From: Brevibacterium sp. HMSC07C04
GTDB taxonomy: Bacteria > Actinomycetota > Actinomycetes > Actinomycetales > Brevibacteriaceae
NCBI RefSeq assembly: GCF_001815905.1
Contig: NZ_KV823235.1
Location: 110,835-174,834 of the forward strand
Reading direction: 5' to 3'
Length of the DNA stretch: 64,000 nt
Made by a program: the position numbers and the translations under genes. The first letter of the stretch is position 1; the number at the start of each line of letters is the position of its first letter. The notes beneath the pieces are model-generated. The model saw nothing but the letters and a program-made list of their open reading frames with translations, was not told where the DNA came from and made no database searches. Shown one piece after another: positions 19,261-28,676 of the stretch.

Positions 19261-20043
19261 TCATTCTTCCCATTTGAAGACCCGCGCTGCAATCATACTG
19301 ATCACGATCGCAGTCACCACGATCACAATCGCCGACAACCACCAAGCATGGCTAGTATCCACATTCATCAGAACTCCAGATAGGAGCTCGGCGAAGAAGG
19401 TGAAGGGCATATAGGTGAGGAACACTTCGACAGCGTCCGGGAAGACTTCGAGTGGGAATACCAGACCCGAGAGGAAGAAAGCGGCAAGCTGAACAAAGGT
19501 TCCCACATTGGATGCAGAATCAGGGCCGGGCATCACGCCACCCAAAAGGTAGCCCAGCGCCCCGAACATTGACAGCCCCAACAGGCTGACGCCCAAAGCG
19601 GGCAAGATCTGGCTCACCTCAACGGCGCCCAGCGCAGCGCCAATCGCCAGGATAATCAGCACCTGAACGACGACGACCGCCAGGCGGACCGGCATGTGCG
19701 TGAGAAGAAACTCCAGTCTCGTGACAGGCGTCGTGCTCAGCAGTCGGAGGACACCATCACGGCGAACGGTCGCCAGCGGAGATGCGGTGGCGAGAAAGGC
19801 AACTGATGTGACTCCCATGAACAGTGTCATGGCGATCACCTGATCGGTTGCGCTCGTGCCGTCTGCATACGAGCCCACCGCTCCGAAGATGACCAGGAAC
19901 ATGCCCAGAATCGCGAAGGGGAAAAGGAATGCGAACCAGAAGTTCCGTTTGTCCCTCAGCAGCTCGCGCCGCTGAAGGACCAAGAGGGCGCGCATGCGCG
20001 ACCAGGATACTTTTTGACGGGTGCGCACAGCAGTGTCAGTCAT
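19261..20043 (-). CDS. ABC-2 type transporter permease (RiPP export)
   Basis: The 260-residue membrane protein has six predicted helices and the ABC-2 pattern: cytosolic N terminus (RMRALLVLQRRELLRDKRNFWFAFLFP), a central block with VTSVAFLATASPLATVRRDGVLRLLSTTPV, and FLSGLVFPLEVFP before the last helices. It overlaps the ATPase gene by eight bases and is the last gene of the RiPP operon. It most likely exports the mature peptide or protects the producer; the direction is inferred from context. Confidence 0.88.
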   Translation of the reverse strand: MTDTAVRTRQKVSWSRMRALLVLQRRELLRDKRNFWFAFLFPFAILGMFLVIFGAVGSYADGTSATDQVIAMTLFMGVTSVAFLATASPLATVRRDGVLRLLSTTPVTRLEFLLTHMPVRLAVVVVQVLIILAIGAALGAVEVSQILPALGVSLLGLSMFGALGYLLGGVMPGPDSASNVGTFVQLAAFFLSGLVFPLEVFPDAVEVFLTYMPFTFFAELLSGVLMNVDTSHAWWLSAIVIVVTAIVISMIAARVFKWEE

Positions 20044-20986
20044 CTTCTAGCGCCCTTCCGGTAACTTTCTTAAACACGCTGTCGAGCCCGGCATTGGTGG
20101 TCGTAAGGTTCTGCACGTCCGCGGCCAAGTTCGAGCTCATAAGGCATTTCAGGAAACGCTCCGCCTGTGTCGTCTCGACAGTAACCTCGGAGAAAGCCCC
20201 CTGATCCTTCCGAGAGCAGGAGGCCATTAGTTCGCGCAACTCCGTGTTGGCTTCGAAAGCGTCTAGCCGAGAGCTGGACATATCGAAGGAGATCACATTA
20301 CCCGACGCATGTTCGCTGATCAGTGCATGCGGAGAGCCATTCGCCACGATCTTGCCCTCGTTGAGTATGGTGAGTGACTCACAGAGCGCTTCAGCCTCTT
20401 CCATCGAATGGGTGGAGAGGATCACTGTTGCCCCGCGTTCGCCTTCCGCGCGGATCGCGCTCCAGAGATCGTCTCGGGAGTTCGGATCCAGTCCGGCAGA
20501 CGGCTCGTCTAAAATCAGCACATCGGGCGACGAAATGATGGCAGTCCCGATCAGCAATCGCTGAAGCTGGCCACCGGACAGCTTCGCGACCCGAGCAGAG
20601 GCCGACGGACCCAATGCGAGGGCATCGATGATGTCGCGGGCAGTCCGAGCCTGCGGATAGAACAACGCCCAGGTACTGAGGAGCTCAATCACCGTCTGAT
20701 GTTGAAACACGGCGGCTTTCTGCGGCTGAATGGACAGACGATGAGTAATCGCCGCCCGGTCGCGGAATGGATCCAGGCCATGCACGCGAACCGCGCCCCC
20801 GTCGGGCTTGCGCAACCCGGCGATCATCTCTAGCGTGGTCGATTTGCCAGCCCCGTTCGGACCCAGCAGGCCATAGATCCCGGCAGCGGGGATTTCGAAG
20901 CTGATGTCGTCAACGGCCCAGAACGGTTCTCCTCCCCGTTGGTAGGTTTTCTTCAGAGATTGCGCAACAACCGCCAACTCACCCAT
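20036..20986 (-). CDS. ABC transporter ATP-binding protein (RiPP export)
   Basis: The 316-residue ATPase has Walker A (GPNGAGKST), signature (LSGGQLQRLLIGTAI), Walker B (VLILDEPSAGLDP) and the H-loop (STHSMEEAEALCE), with a DrrA-like C-terminal extension. The ATG at 20986 overlaps the stop of the oxidase gene (TGATG), so transporter and tailoring enzymes are coupled. It pairs with the ABC-2 permease downstream. Confidence 0.91.
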   Translation of the reverse strand: MGELAVVAQSLKKTYQRGGEPFWAVDDISFEIPAAGIYGLLGPNGAGKSTTLEMIAGLRKPDGGAVRVHGLDPFRDRAAITHRLSIQPQKAAVFQHQTVIELLSTWALFYPQARTARDIIDALALGPSASARVAKLSGGQLQRLLIGTAIISSPDVLILDEPSAGLDPNSRDDLWSAIRAEGERGATVILSTHSMEEAEALCESLTILNEGKIVANGSPHALISEHASGNVISFDMSSSRLDAFEANTELRELMASCSRKDQGAFSEVTVETTQAERFLKCLMSSNLAADVQNLTTTNAGLDSVFKKVTGRALEDD

Positions 20987-23355
20987 CAGTGCACCTCCGG
21001 AACATCTAGCGGTTGGTCCTTGAGCGGATGCCCCATCGCGAGAGCGAGCACTGGCCTCCGGTCCCACAGCGTGCCCTGCAGAAGCTTCGGCACGGATTTG
21101 TCGGGAAGGATTCCGGCGAACACACCGCCTTCAAGGCCGATTCTCCGCATCTCCAGCCATCCTGCATAGAGACCCGTACCTGCATCCATGAGTGCATCCA
21201 AATATGCCCGGGGCTTCCCAGTACGTGCGATATCTGCCATACGAACCGTGGCAACAGCGAGAACCGGTGCAAGCACGTACTCGGGCTGAATGACCGCGTG
21301 GGAAAGCGGTTTCTCTTCCAGAGTCGTCAGGGGATCCAGTTCCCCTCCCGGTCCGATGTTCCAACTGCGAGGACTGAGACCTTCGATGTTCTGTCCAACG
21401 ATGGAGAAGTCAGTGGTCACCCCGAACAGTCCGCTCGAGACGTCTGCAAGAACAGTGACGATTCGTGCGGCGACTTGCTGGACCGTGTCAAGTGAAACGG
21501 GCCGGTCGTCCCACGCTCGGTGAGAGACTCTGCCAGTGATTCCCTCATGGAGATTCGCAAATGAGGAGCCGATCGTCCGCGAGGCAGCGAGGTCGGCGTT
21601 GCTATCGGCAAAGCCGAGAAACGTTTTTAGTGTGCCCTTAGAGTTAGTCCGCAACTCACTGCCGACGCCCTCTTGAACTCTGCGAGACGGTCGACTTCCC
21701 GCAACAGATTCGGGGTACCGACCGGCGTCGTCGGAATCGTGCCCCTGCACGAGGTCGAAAGTGATCGAACATGTGACGGGGTCGCTCATACGCGGTCGGT
21801 TGATCTGGCGTTGGAGCTCCTCACTGTCACTTCGCAGATGCAGACGCGGTCGGAGACCCTCACCGATCGCGGCTGCTATCAGGTGACAGCGTGTAACTCC
21901 CGCGTCAAGATGCACGAGTCGCAGCGCGCTGGTTCCATATTTCGAAGCCATACGTGACATTCCAGCGCTGAGCACCACCTGCACCGCACCATCAGGGATC
22001 TCAAGGACTGACTCCGAGAAGCTCACGAGACGCTGGTTGACACCGTCATAGCGATAATGCCCCGGGGGCACACCGGGGGCACCTTTGCCGACAAGCACGT
22101 CGCATTGTGGCGAGCCCAGATTTCCGCCGGTGGCCGCATACCGCTGATACTGTCCGTTGCCAGCGTCGGTTTTGAATCCGAACGTCTTGTGGAGGGTCTG
22201 AAGCAGTCGCAAGACATTCTCGTCGTCAACATCGCCGGGCCCAATTGAAAACTGCTGGCTGTCCCAAGCGGTCACCGGTTTCTGCAACTCGACATTCGCC
22301 GGTTGGTAGTGCGCTAGGTGGGTAGCAGGGTCCAGCAGGTCTGCGGGTGGGAACGCAATTTGATCCTCATACATCAGCACACTGTCGTCACTGAACGCCT
22401 CGCCGATTCCGCAGGTGGAGCAGCTCGGCTGTGAATACACTTGAACAGCAAATTCTTCGCCGTCATGCAGTCGGACAACTAGTGCCCGCCTGATCAGTTT
22501 GATCTGTGCGGTCCGAAGGACGATTGACGCAATATTGCCTGCAAGCGCAGACGTTGCCAGCCTACCGGCGTACGCAGAGTCAGCAGACCACTGAGCTCCG
22601 GAGGAATCATAGAGCTCGGAATCTCGATACTCGGCGATCGCATATTCGAAACATGAATGGCAGGGGAGGTCGTCGCGAAGGAGTGATGAGACCACGAGAT
22701 GGCCCTGGAGGGTATAAGCGTGTATCACCGCACCGGCAGTATCCGACTCCAGTGCTTCCTGCGGTACCGTTGCGCCGAGAATGAGAGTAAGGGACCGCGG
22801 CCCGAGATCCTCTTCTCGGTCCGCCAGGTTGATACCCAGTAGACTCATCTGTTCCGACAGCGCGGAACAATCGATCGCCGGATCATCACCCATGATCCGA
22901 ACGGGATTGCGCGTTGCGTGAGCCATGGCTTCTGCCGGGTTTTTGAAGTATCGGGAGTTCGCCAGTCGCGAAGAAAGCGCGGCAGCCGTCTCGGGAGCTT
23001 CGCTTCCGGTGAACGTTGGCCCCCACTGCAACAATCTCTTGGCGTGGAGAAGAGCTAAGGCTGAACTCAGCTCCGGAATCGTCAATCCGGTCGCCTGGCT
23101 GAGGTCTGCAGAATCTCGCTGACCGTCGAGCTGGTCCAACAACGGTATCAGGCGTGACCTGGCGAACTCACCTGTGAGGAACACCGGTTTCGGTCCACCA
23201 ACAATCAAGACCCCATTATCGACACGAGATATCAGAAGGCCATCAACAGCACAGGGGTTCTCTGGAGGCTGCATTGTGATGTCATTGATCGCCGCAATCC
23301 GAATATCGGCGGCGCTCATTTTTCCTCGATCATCTGGCGTGGACTGTTTGACCAT
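20986..23355 (-). CDS. Fusion of a TOMM partner (ThiF-like) domain and SagB-type azoline oxidase
   Basis: The 789-residue protein joins two activities usually encoded separately. Residues about 1-320 resemble the leader-binding, ThiF-like cyclodehydratase partner (C protein) of azole peptides: a winged-helix-like start (VDGLLISRVDNGVLIVGG), then two CxxC pairs (CHSCFEYA near 220 and CSTCGIGE near 310) that could bind zinc. Residues about 370-530 are a SagB-type nitroreductase domain: QRYAATGGNLGS, GHYRYDGVNQRLVSF, KYGTSALRLVHLDAGVTRCH. The last 230 residues look like a second, degenerate nitroreductase half. SagB-type enzymes oxidise azolines to azoles with FMN. GGGAGG stands eight bases before the ATG. 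Confidence 0.82.
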   Translation of the reverse strand: MVKQSTPDDRGKMSAADIRIAAINDITMQPPENPCAVDGLLISRVDNGVLIVGGPKPVFLTGEFARSRLIPLLDQLDGQRDSADLSQATGLTIPELSSALALLHAKRLLQWGPTFTGSEAPETAAALSSRLANSRYFKNPAEAMAHATRNPVRIMGDDPAIDCSALSEQMSLLGINLADREEDLGPRSLTLILGATVPQEALESDTAGAVIHAYTLQGHLVVSSLLRDDLPCHSCFEYAIAEYRDSELYDSSGAQWSADSAYAGRLATSALAGNIASIVLRTAQIKLIRRALVVRLHDGEEFAVQVYSQPSCSTCGIGEAFSDDSVLMYEDQIAFPPADLLDPATHLAHYQPANVELQKPVTAWDSQQFSIGPGDVDDENVLRLLQTLHKTFGFKTDAGNGQYQRYAATGGNLGSPQCDVLVGKGAPGVPPGHYRYDGVNQRLVSFSESVLEIPDGAVQVVLSAGMSRMASKYGTSALRLVHLDAGVTRCHLIAAAIGEGLRPRLHLRSDSEELQRQINRPRMSDPVTCSITFDLVQGHDSDDAGRYPESVAGSRPSRRVQEGVGSELRTNSKGTLKTFLGFADSNADLAASRTIGSSFANLHEGITGRVSHRAWDDRPVSLDTVQQVAARIVTVLADVSSGLFGVTTDFSIVGQNIEGLSPRSWNIGPGGELDPLTTLEEKPLSHAVIQPEYVLAPVLAVATVRMADIARTGKPRAYLDALMDAGTGLYAGWLEMRRIGLEGGVFAGILPDKSVPKLLQGTLWDRRPVLALAMGHPLKDQPLDVPEVH

Positions 23356-23358
23356 TGC

Positions 23359-24018
23359 TCAAACCTCCCTTTCCGCAAGATATTTCCATGTTCGGGTTTC
23401 TGGCGATCCTGCCTGTCCGCCGCAAATACTGCAGCCGTGAATACCGGACACGGTGCCTGAGGTGGAGGAAATGTTCATCAGATCGAACCAGATCACGCGG
23501 CCCGGATCGTGACTATGGTTGCCGTGCTCCAATTGCTCCAGAACAGCAAGAGCACGTGCGAAAAGATGCTCAGTCTCGTGGGGAAGCAGGAGATTGGGCC
23601 CTCCATGTTGATCGCCGAATGCAGATATGCGCATTCGTTCGAAATCATCGCTCAGTCCGTGTTGTTTCAACCTGACGCGCAAGCACTCAGAACATCCTCC
23701 AATGCCATCTGCGATCGGGCCGAATCTGACAAACGGATGATCGATGGTAATCGGGACGGTGACAGATCCGTCAATCCGTGACATTCGGTGTGCGCGCGCT
23801 TCCAGTTGGGGCCGCGGGGACGTCGCAATCAGAATGTTGGCAACTCCACTTTCGGCCCACGTCGGCCCGCCGTGCCGCCCGATAGCATCTGATCTGGTCA
23901 CAGGAATAGAATGTGGCAGTTCCGCCAGCTTTGCTTCGAATTCGTCTGCGATGTGCTTCGCATTCGAATCGAGTGCCGATAGAAAGACCCCTGAGCTCAA
24001 GCGAAAGGCTGTGGCCAT
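23359..24018 (-). CDS. TOMM cyclodehydratase partner, Ocin-ThiF-like zinc protein
   Basis: The 219-residue protein has two CxxC pairs, GGCSECLRVR near residue 110 and HGCSICGGQ near residue 198, the zinc tetrathiolate arrangement of ThiF-like partners that present the precursor to YcaO. It follows the YcaO gene with a 22-bp overlap and has GAGGAGG before its ATG. Together with the N-terminal part of the next gene this gives the cluster two partner-like modules, an unusual redundancy. Confidence 0.72.
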   Translation of the reverse strand: MATAFRLSSGVFLSALDSNAKHIADEFEAKLAELPHSIPVTRSDAIGRHGGPTWAESGVANILIATSPRPQLEARAHRMSRIDGSVTVPITIDHPFVRFGPIADGIGGCSECLRVRLKQHGLSDDFERMRISAFGDQHGGPNLLLPHETEHLFARALAVLEQLEHGNHSHDPGRVIWFDLMNISSTSGTVSGIHGCSICGGQAGSPETRTWKYLAEREV

Positions 24019-25073
24019 GGATTTATTTCCTCCTCGGGTGAGGTTGGCTGATTGAAAAACTCCGGCAGCTCATATAGTCGCGACGTTCCCAGAAATCGGC
24101 TGGAGTGGATGAATGAGAGAGGCACGAGTCCGGGAATTATCGCCTTGACTGAGATGAAACCACTCCGCGCTCCTTCGTCAGTCGTCATATCGACCGCGTA
24201 CGCTTTGAGCCCACGTTCCCGTAAAACTGCCAGAGTGGAAAAGAGCGCTTCTGTCGGATCTTCACCCAGGTCCGGAAAACTGGACAGACTGACTCTGTCG
24301 TTGGAGGCATCCACGAAGTCAAAAGCTGTTGTACGCTCGGGGTCGGCCATGTAGACGGCCCCGTGGATAGTATCGTGAAAATCCATGACATTTTCCGGGA
24401 GCGCTGCAGTGTTCGTTTCCAAAGCGACAAGCGTTGACTGCGCTTCGCGCAACGCCTTCAGCGCCGCCCCTTCACCGCTGGTGTCAGACGCACAAGTCAC
24501 CAGCTGTGCCACAAGTCGACCAGGCCGACGAACAAGGCAGTACACCGTGGGGACCCGGAGGTCAGTCGTGGCATCGATGAGGGACACCTGTGCACCGTGC
24601 TGCTCAAAGTCATTGACGTAGGCATGGTGCGCTGCCGGCAAGCTGTCCGGATCGATGACTGGGAGGGAGAGCCGCTGTAACCACACCACTGCAATCGACT
24701 CGCGCTCGATGCATTCCAGGACTCCTGCCAGCAACGCCGCGTCTTTGCTCGTATGACTTGCGCAGCCGGTGGAGATTGGATTCCAGATCCGCTCCCCGAG
24801 AGCCACTGGGGAAACAAACAGATACGTGCAGATGAGCGGGACCCACGCCGGGGTGAATCCGTCTAGGTCCACCCCACGGATCCAGCGCAGAGGTCGGTCT
24901 AGGTGAGGGCGCGCAAGGTACTTCGAGCTCTGCTCCTGTTCCATTTTGCCGATGGTGGGCAACGTCATGATGTCAAGATGAGGCTCACCCTTCTCTCGCA
25001 TCTGCCGTTCGGTTGCCCACCGAACAGGCAGGTCCTCCCACACGCATGACGAGTAGCGCTCTAGACCTTCCAC
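23997..25073 (-). CDS. YcaO cyclodehydratase, C-terminal main part (frameshifted)
   Basis: This frame holds most of a YcaO-domain protein, the ATP-dependent enzyme that turns Cys/Ser/Thr of a precursor into azolines. Visible are the ATP-site segments AAVEGLERYSSCVWE, GCASHTSKDAALLAGVLECIERESI and LREAQSTLV, and a proline-rich C terminus ending PWPQPFA. The frame stays open upstream of the GTG at 25073 and reads GGAGTSQDELLASDIAAVEGLERYS, the normal YcaO sequence. The true protein therefore begins in the other frame at 25327 and the gene is broken at the G8 run at 25138-25145. Adding one G or removing two would restore about 443 codons. Confidence 0.85.
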   Translation of the reverse strand: MEGLERYSSCVWEDLPVRWATERQMREKGEPHLDIMTLPTIGKMEQEQSSKYLARPHLDRPLRWIRGVDLDGFTPAWVPLICTYLFVSPVALGERIWNPISTGCASHTSKDAALLAGVLECIERESIAVVWLQRLSLPVIDPDSLPAAHHAYVNDFEQHGAQVSLIDATTDLRVPTVYCLVRRPGRLVAQLVTCASDTSGEGAALKALREAQSTLVALETNTAALPENVMDFHDTIHGAVYMADPERTTAFDFVDASNDRVSLSSFPDLGEDPTEALFSTLAVLRERGLKAYAVDMTTDEGARSGFISVKAIIPGLVPLSFIHSSRFLGTSRLYELPEFFNQPTSPEEEINPWPQPFA

Positions 25074-25327
25074 GGCTGCAATATCTGATGCGAGGAGCTC
25101 ATCTTGGGATGTGCCGGCCCCGCCGAGCTGGACGTCACCCCCCCCGCGGCGCCTGCGACGCCGATGCTTGGCACCACATCCGTAAGGTCACCAAGGTTCG
25201 AAGCGTATACATGCCAGTCGTGTGACCCCTCGAATGCTTCGAGGGGCACACATTGTCCTATGAGGCCCCCGCGCCTCGACACCAACTGACGAACAGCTGT
25301 GATGTCGGCAGCTTCAGTCCTTGCCAT
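25061..25327 (-). CDS. YcaO N-terminal fragment (other side of the frameshift)
   Basis: This frame starts at ATG 25327 with AGAGGGGG just upstream and encodes MARTEAADITAVRQLVSRRG, then SNLGDLTDVVPSIGVAGAAGG, the N-terminal strand region of a YcaO protein. After the G8 run it continues out of frame for about 32 unrelated codons to a stop. The next in-frame YcaO residues (GDVQLGGAGTSQDEL) lie in the neighbouring frame. As written it would give a short useless peptide. An alternative ATG at 25360 overlaps the stop of the upstream gene. Confidence 0.75.
   Translation of the reverse strand: MARTEAADITAVRQLVSRRGGLIGQCVPLEAFEGSHDWHVYASNLGDLTDVVPSIGVAGAAGGVTSSSAGPAHPKMSSSHQILQPWKV
25138..25145 (-). 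other. G8 homopolymer at the YcaO frameshift
   Basis: On the coding (minus) strand eight consecutive G separate the two halves of the YcaO reading frame. Tracts of this kind change length by slipped-strand mispairing and are also a common site of sequencing error. Nine or six G would join the frames without a stop; seven G would place a TGA directly after the tract. Confidence 0.85.
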
Positions 25328-25356
25328 CGTGCCCCCTCTGTTTTGAATGATGTTTC

Positions 25357-26217
25357 TCATTCGAACGCTCCCGATACATGTGCTCGAAGCAACAACAACA
25401 CGAGGACTGCTAGCGGAGCCTCGTCCACTGGCGGTAAGCCCAGTCGGTTATTGTGCAGGTGCACCTGGTGATTGAGCTGGTTCACATCGCCATCACAAAG
25501 CTCAGCCAAGTTTCCAGGCCATAGAGCTTCAGAATCGTTGCTGTCCACGCGCGCCGCAGCTGCCGAGCTCGATAGCAGCTCACTGAGCACGCTGTCACTT
25601 GAAAGTTGGTTAAGCCGCTCCTGGTTTCCTCCAGACCAGAACAGTGCGTAACGAGTCCAGAATCTCCTCATCATGTTGGTGTCGTCACCAAAGAAGGTCT
25701 TCGTAGCGAGGTAGCAATGTCCGGCGGCCATAGAAAGGCGCTGTTCGGGTTTCCACTGAGGCGAAAGGTACCGCAGCGCTTCTTTAGTCGAGGAAGCCCA
25801 TATTTGCACTGCTTTGGACAGCCCATCCTCGCCGCCGTACTTTGATATTTCCGGCTCATAAAGAGCCAGATGAACACCGGAATCCCTTGTCAACGGCAAC
25901 GGAACATCTGACTGGTCGAACAGACTTGTCTGCCGATGGTCTGAGGCGGAAGCTCCAACGAGCAGAGCCGACAGCCTGTCTTCCAGTTCGCGAGTCAAAC
26001 CGTTAATGAGGTCTCCTACTTTGTCTGGGTCAGGTGGGACGACTCTCAAACGCAGATGCGGTCCTCGTTCGTCGAAGTAGCGGAGGAAGTGCCATTCAGC
26101 TCTTGGACACCAGTTGCTCACTGCGGGCTTGACTACCTGGGTAATAGCGGCATCGTCCAGGGAAAAGTCCTGATGGATCACTTGCCAATACACGAACCGT
26201 GAGGGCTCGAACATCAT
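25357..26217 (-). CDS. Thiopeptide-type dehydratase, elimination domain (split LanB C-terminal part)
   Basis: The 286-residue protein is the stand-alone glutamate-elimination half of a split LanB dehydratase (SpaB_C / thiopeptide-type biosynthesis family). Typical motifs are YWQVIHQDFSLDDAAITQVVKPAV, WHFLRYFDERGPHLRLRV and LALYEPEISKYGGEDG. It removes glutamate from glutamylated Ser/Thr to form dehydroalanine or dehydrobutyrine. Its ATG overlaps the stop of the glutamylation subunit gene by four bases, so the two halves are co-produced. No second copy, which would suggest a thiopeptide cycloaddition enzyme, is present. Confidence 0.9.
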   Translation of the reverse strand: MMFEPSRFVYWQVIHQDFSLDDAAITQVVKPAVSNWCPRAEWHFLRYFDERGPHLRLRVVPPDPDKVGDLINGLTRELEDRLSALLVGASASDHRQTSLFDQSDVPLPLTRDSGVHLALYEPEISKYGGEDGLSKAVQIWASSTKEALRYLSPQWKPEQRLSMAAGHCYLATKTFFGDDTNMMRRFWTRYALFWSGGNQERLNQLSSDSVLSELLSSSAAAARVDSNDSEALWPGNLAELCDGDVNQLNHQVHLHNNRLGLPPVDEAPLAVLVLLLLRAHVSGAFE

Positions 26218-28676
26218 AGAACACCTCCACCCGGCAGCAGATGCATCGTCTGTTCTGCAAATTCTGCTCCGGATGCGACGGCCTCACCCACAGCTGGCAG
26301 AGCCTCCGTGATCTTCAGGTGGTGCTGGTTTCTGCTCATCACGAGACTGTGGCGCAGAAACTCCAGAGATGACACCGATCCGCATGAAACCCAGAACGGT
26401 TTCGGATCAGCTGCGAATGACAGCTGCTTCGGCACAAACTGTACAAAGACCTCCTCGCCGAACCCCCAGCCGGCGAGCATGGCGCAGAAGTCCAGGACTG
26501 AGTTCGAGCTTACGCCGTCGAAGAGTGCAGCTGGCATCTCACTGGCCTCGCAGATGAGTGTTCTGCGTGAAAGCACTAAGCCGTCGCGTTCCTGCCGTTC
26601 CCTTAGCATCGACCCTTCCAGCACGGGCGGCAACGGGGCAAGCTCGTACGGATCGAGCGGTGCGTATGACCAAGGTGATGTCAGTGCCAGCAGATTTCGA
26701 ATCGGTCCTGAAATGAGTGATTGTGGGACCACTCCGACATAGATCAGCTGCACCGGCTGGCCATCATCCACTGTCACCGATACCGCGTCATCCGAATCGA
26801 TCTCAATTGACAAATCAAATACATCCACGGCACCCGAGTCCTTGCACGAATCGACCGGCCACTGGAGACGAGGCCATATCCCCGACGCATCTCTCTGCAG
26901 ATCGTTCTGATCATTGGCAACGCTGACTTCGACTTGCATAGTTGTGTCGGGCGTCATCGCAGCGACCCATGAGCGCAGATCGCTTCCCACTGTCGTCCGC
27001 GTCGGTTCACGCAGGTAACGCGTCAGCTGACCTGGTCCATAAGCGCCGATCGAATCGAGCACTCCACTCTCTGGTTCGAGACCGTGATGGATGATGGCCA
27101 TGCCGATCGGAGGGGCCGTCGAGGCAGTGCGGAAAACTGGTCGGCTAGCCGCCAGAGCACTGCGGCCGTTCGTCTGCGCAAGTCGCGCCTCCTCCAGCTG
27201 AGTGTCCTGATATCGGCGCACATTGTCGGCACCATAGGAGATCTGCGTGAGATAGCCCGGCACATCACGAATCACGAGCGTTCCTGTGGGCCGGTCGAAC
27301 AGCTCCCGTGCTTGCCGCAGTAGCCGATCGTGAAGGACTCCCCGGAAAAGTCCCTCGCTGTAGACCTGATCTGCTGTGGCCGCAAGCGAGGAATACTCTC
27401 GGTCACTCTGGCTTGAAGCAGCGCCTACGTAGTTCTCGCGCACGATATCGCGTACTCGACTGAAAACAGGCGGGACACGGCCGATGTCATTGAAGGCATC
27501 CTTGAGACGCTGATGTGCCTCTCTTTGCAGGGCGATACGGCGATCGGGAATGGCTTCCGAGAGACTATCGATGCCTTCGGCCAGGTTGCTTAAGGATCGG
27601 GTCAGCTGTGCTTCCGGAGGCAGAGCGTCGACAAGCCCTTTGAGAGCATCTCCTTCAGATGTGTTCCAGGGCAGAATGGGCAGGACGAGTCCAGAATCAA
27701 CCAGGAACCTTATGGGTAGCGTTCCCTCAAAGTGCGCTTCAACGGCAGTGGCTGAAGACCCGGCGGGCAATGAGCGGACTTTATCCGCTAGCTTCGCGCC
27801 CACATTCGCATAGAGGATGTCATCCCGCCTCCAGTTGTACTGCCCCTCAATGCGCTGATACATCGGAACCATGACCTGCGCCATTGTGTCGCTCATTGAT
27901 CTCAGAGTTAGATTGGGTTGGAACTCAAATGCGTGCATCCAGTCTGGGTGGGTAGAAAGAGCGCTAGCCAGTGCGCGCACGACCGCCACTGACAAATGAC
28001 TGGCCGCCTCTGGAGCAACATCAGCGCAATTGGGCCCCATGATGTCCAGCCGGGAGAAAGTCGACAGAGGGGACGGCTTCAGAGCACCGCGTTGAGCGTA
28101 TGTAAATAAGGCTCGGTTAAGGTTTGATGGGAACGACTGCTTGGATTTTCGCGTCAGGCGCTGACGCGCTTGCCATACGGATGGGCTGGAAAGCGAGACA
28201 GCAGAGGCCAGCTCGGGAACTTCGGCAATCTGTGACAGCAGACTGGACTCCGTTTCAAGCCGGGCAGTCAATGCGTCGTCAATTTCACGATGGCGTTCGC
28301 TTAGGCGCGCGAGGATCTCTTCCAACTCAGCAAGATCCTGTGCTGCAGACGGGTTCATGTTGGAAACAAGGTCTCGAACCGCTTGCGCTTGCAACCACTT
28401 CATCCTGCGGTTGAACACATCCCGACGAAAACGAATGATCGGTATACGCATCTCGGAAGATGCACGAGATACGAGAGAATGGAGTGCGTCTGAAACTCGC
28501 AACTCAAGTTCACGAGCACGGGACTCCTCGGTAAGCAGTCGCGAGAAGTTTGCCACCAGATCTGCATCACGTAATTCCGCGAACCGGTGAATCCCAACGA
28601 CGGAAGTCCGGCTGACAGAATAATCGAAAACAGTGCGATTCACCGCAACCTCGTCCTTGCCGACGGTTCGAGTCAT
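26214..28676 (-). CDS. Lantibiotic dehydratase, glutamylation domain (split LanB N-terminal part)
   Basis: The 820-residue protein corresponds to the tRNA-Glu-dependent glutamylation part of LanB enzymes. Recognisable segments are RFRRDVFNRRMKWLQAQAVRDLV near residue 80, ALFTYAQRGALKPSPLSTFSRLDIMG near 190 and TLVIRDVPGYLTQISYGADN, with a C-terminal region describing the surface of the substrate channel. It activates Ser/Thr of the precursor with glutamate for removal by the next protein. It overlaps the M50 gene stop (TAATG) and the elimination gene. Confidence 0.9.
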   Translation of the reverse strand: MTRTVGKDEVAVNRTVFDYSVSRTSVVGIHRFAELRDADLVANFSRLLTEESRARELELRVSDALHSLVSRASSEMRIPIIRFRRDVFNRRMKWLQAQAVRDLVSNMNPSAAQDLAELEEILARLSERHREIDDALTARLETESSLLSQIAEVPELASAVSLSSPSVWQARQRLTRKSKQSFPSNLNRALFTYAQRGALKPSPLSTFSRLDIMGPNCADVAPEAASHLSVAVVRALASALSTHPDWMHAFEFQPNLTLRSMSDTMAQVMVPMYQRIEGQYNWRRDDILYANVGAKLADKVRSLPAGSSATAVEAHFEGTLPIRFLVDSGLVLPILPWNTSEGDALKGLVDALPPEAQLTRSLSNLAEGIDSLSEAIPDRRIALQREAHQRLKDAFNDIGRVPPVFSRVRDIVRENYVGAASSQSDREYSSLAATADQVYSEGLFRGVLHDRLLRQARELFDRPTGTLVIRDVPGYLTQISYGADNVRRYQDTQLEEARLAQTNGRSALAASRPVFRTASTAPPIGMAIIHHGLEPESGVLDSIGAYGPGQLTRYLREPTRTTVGSDLRSWVAAMTPDTTMQVEVSVANDQNDLQRDASGIWPRLQWPVDSCKDSGAVDVFDLSIEIDSDDAVSVTVDDGQPVQLIYVGVVPQSLISGPIRNLLALTSPWSYAPLDPYELAPLPPVLEGSMLRERQERDGLVLSRRTLICEASEMPAALFDGVSSNSVLDFCAMLAGWGFGEEVFVQFVPKQLSFAADPKPFWVSCGSVSSLEFLRHSLVMSRNQHHLKITEALPAVGEAVASGAEFAEQTMHLLPGGGVL

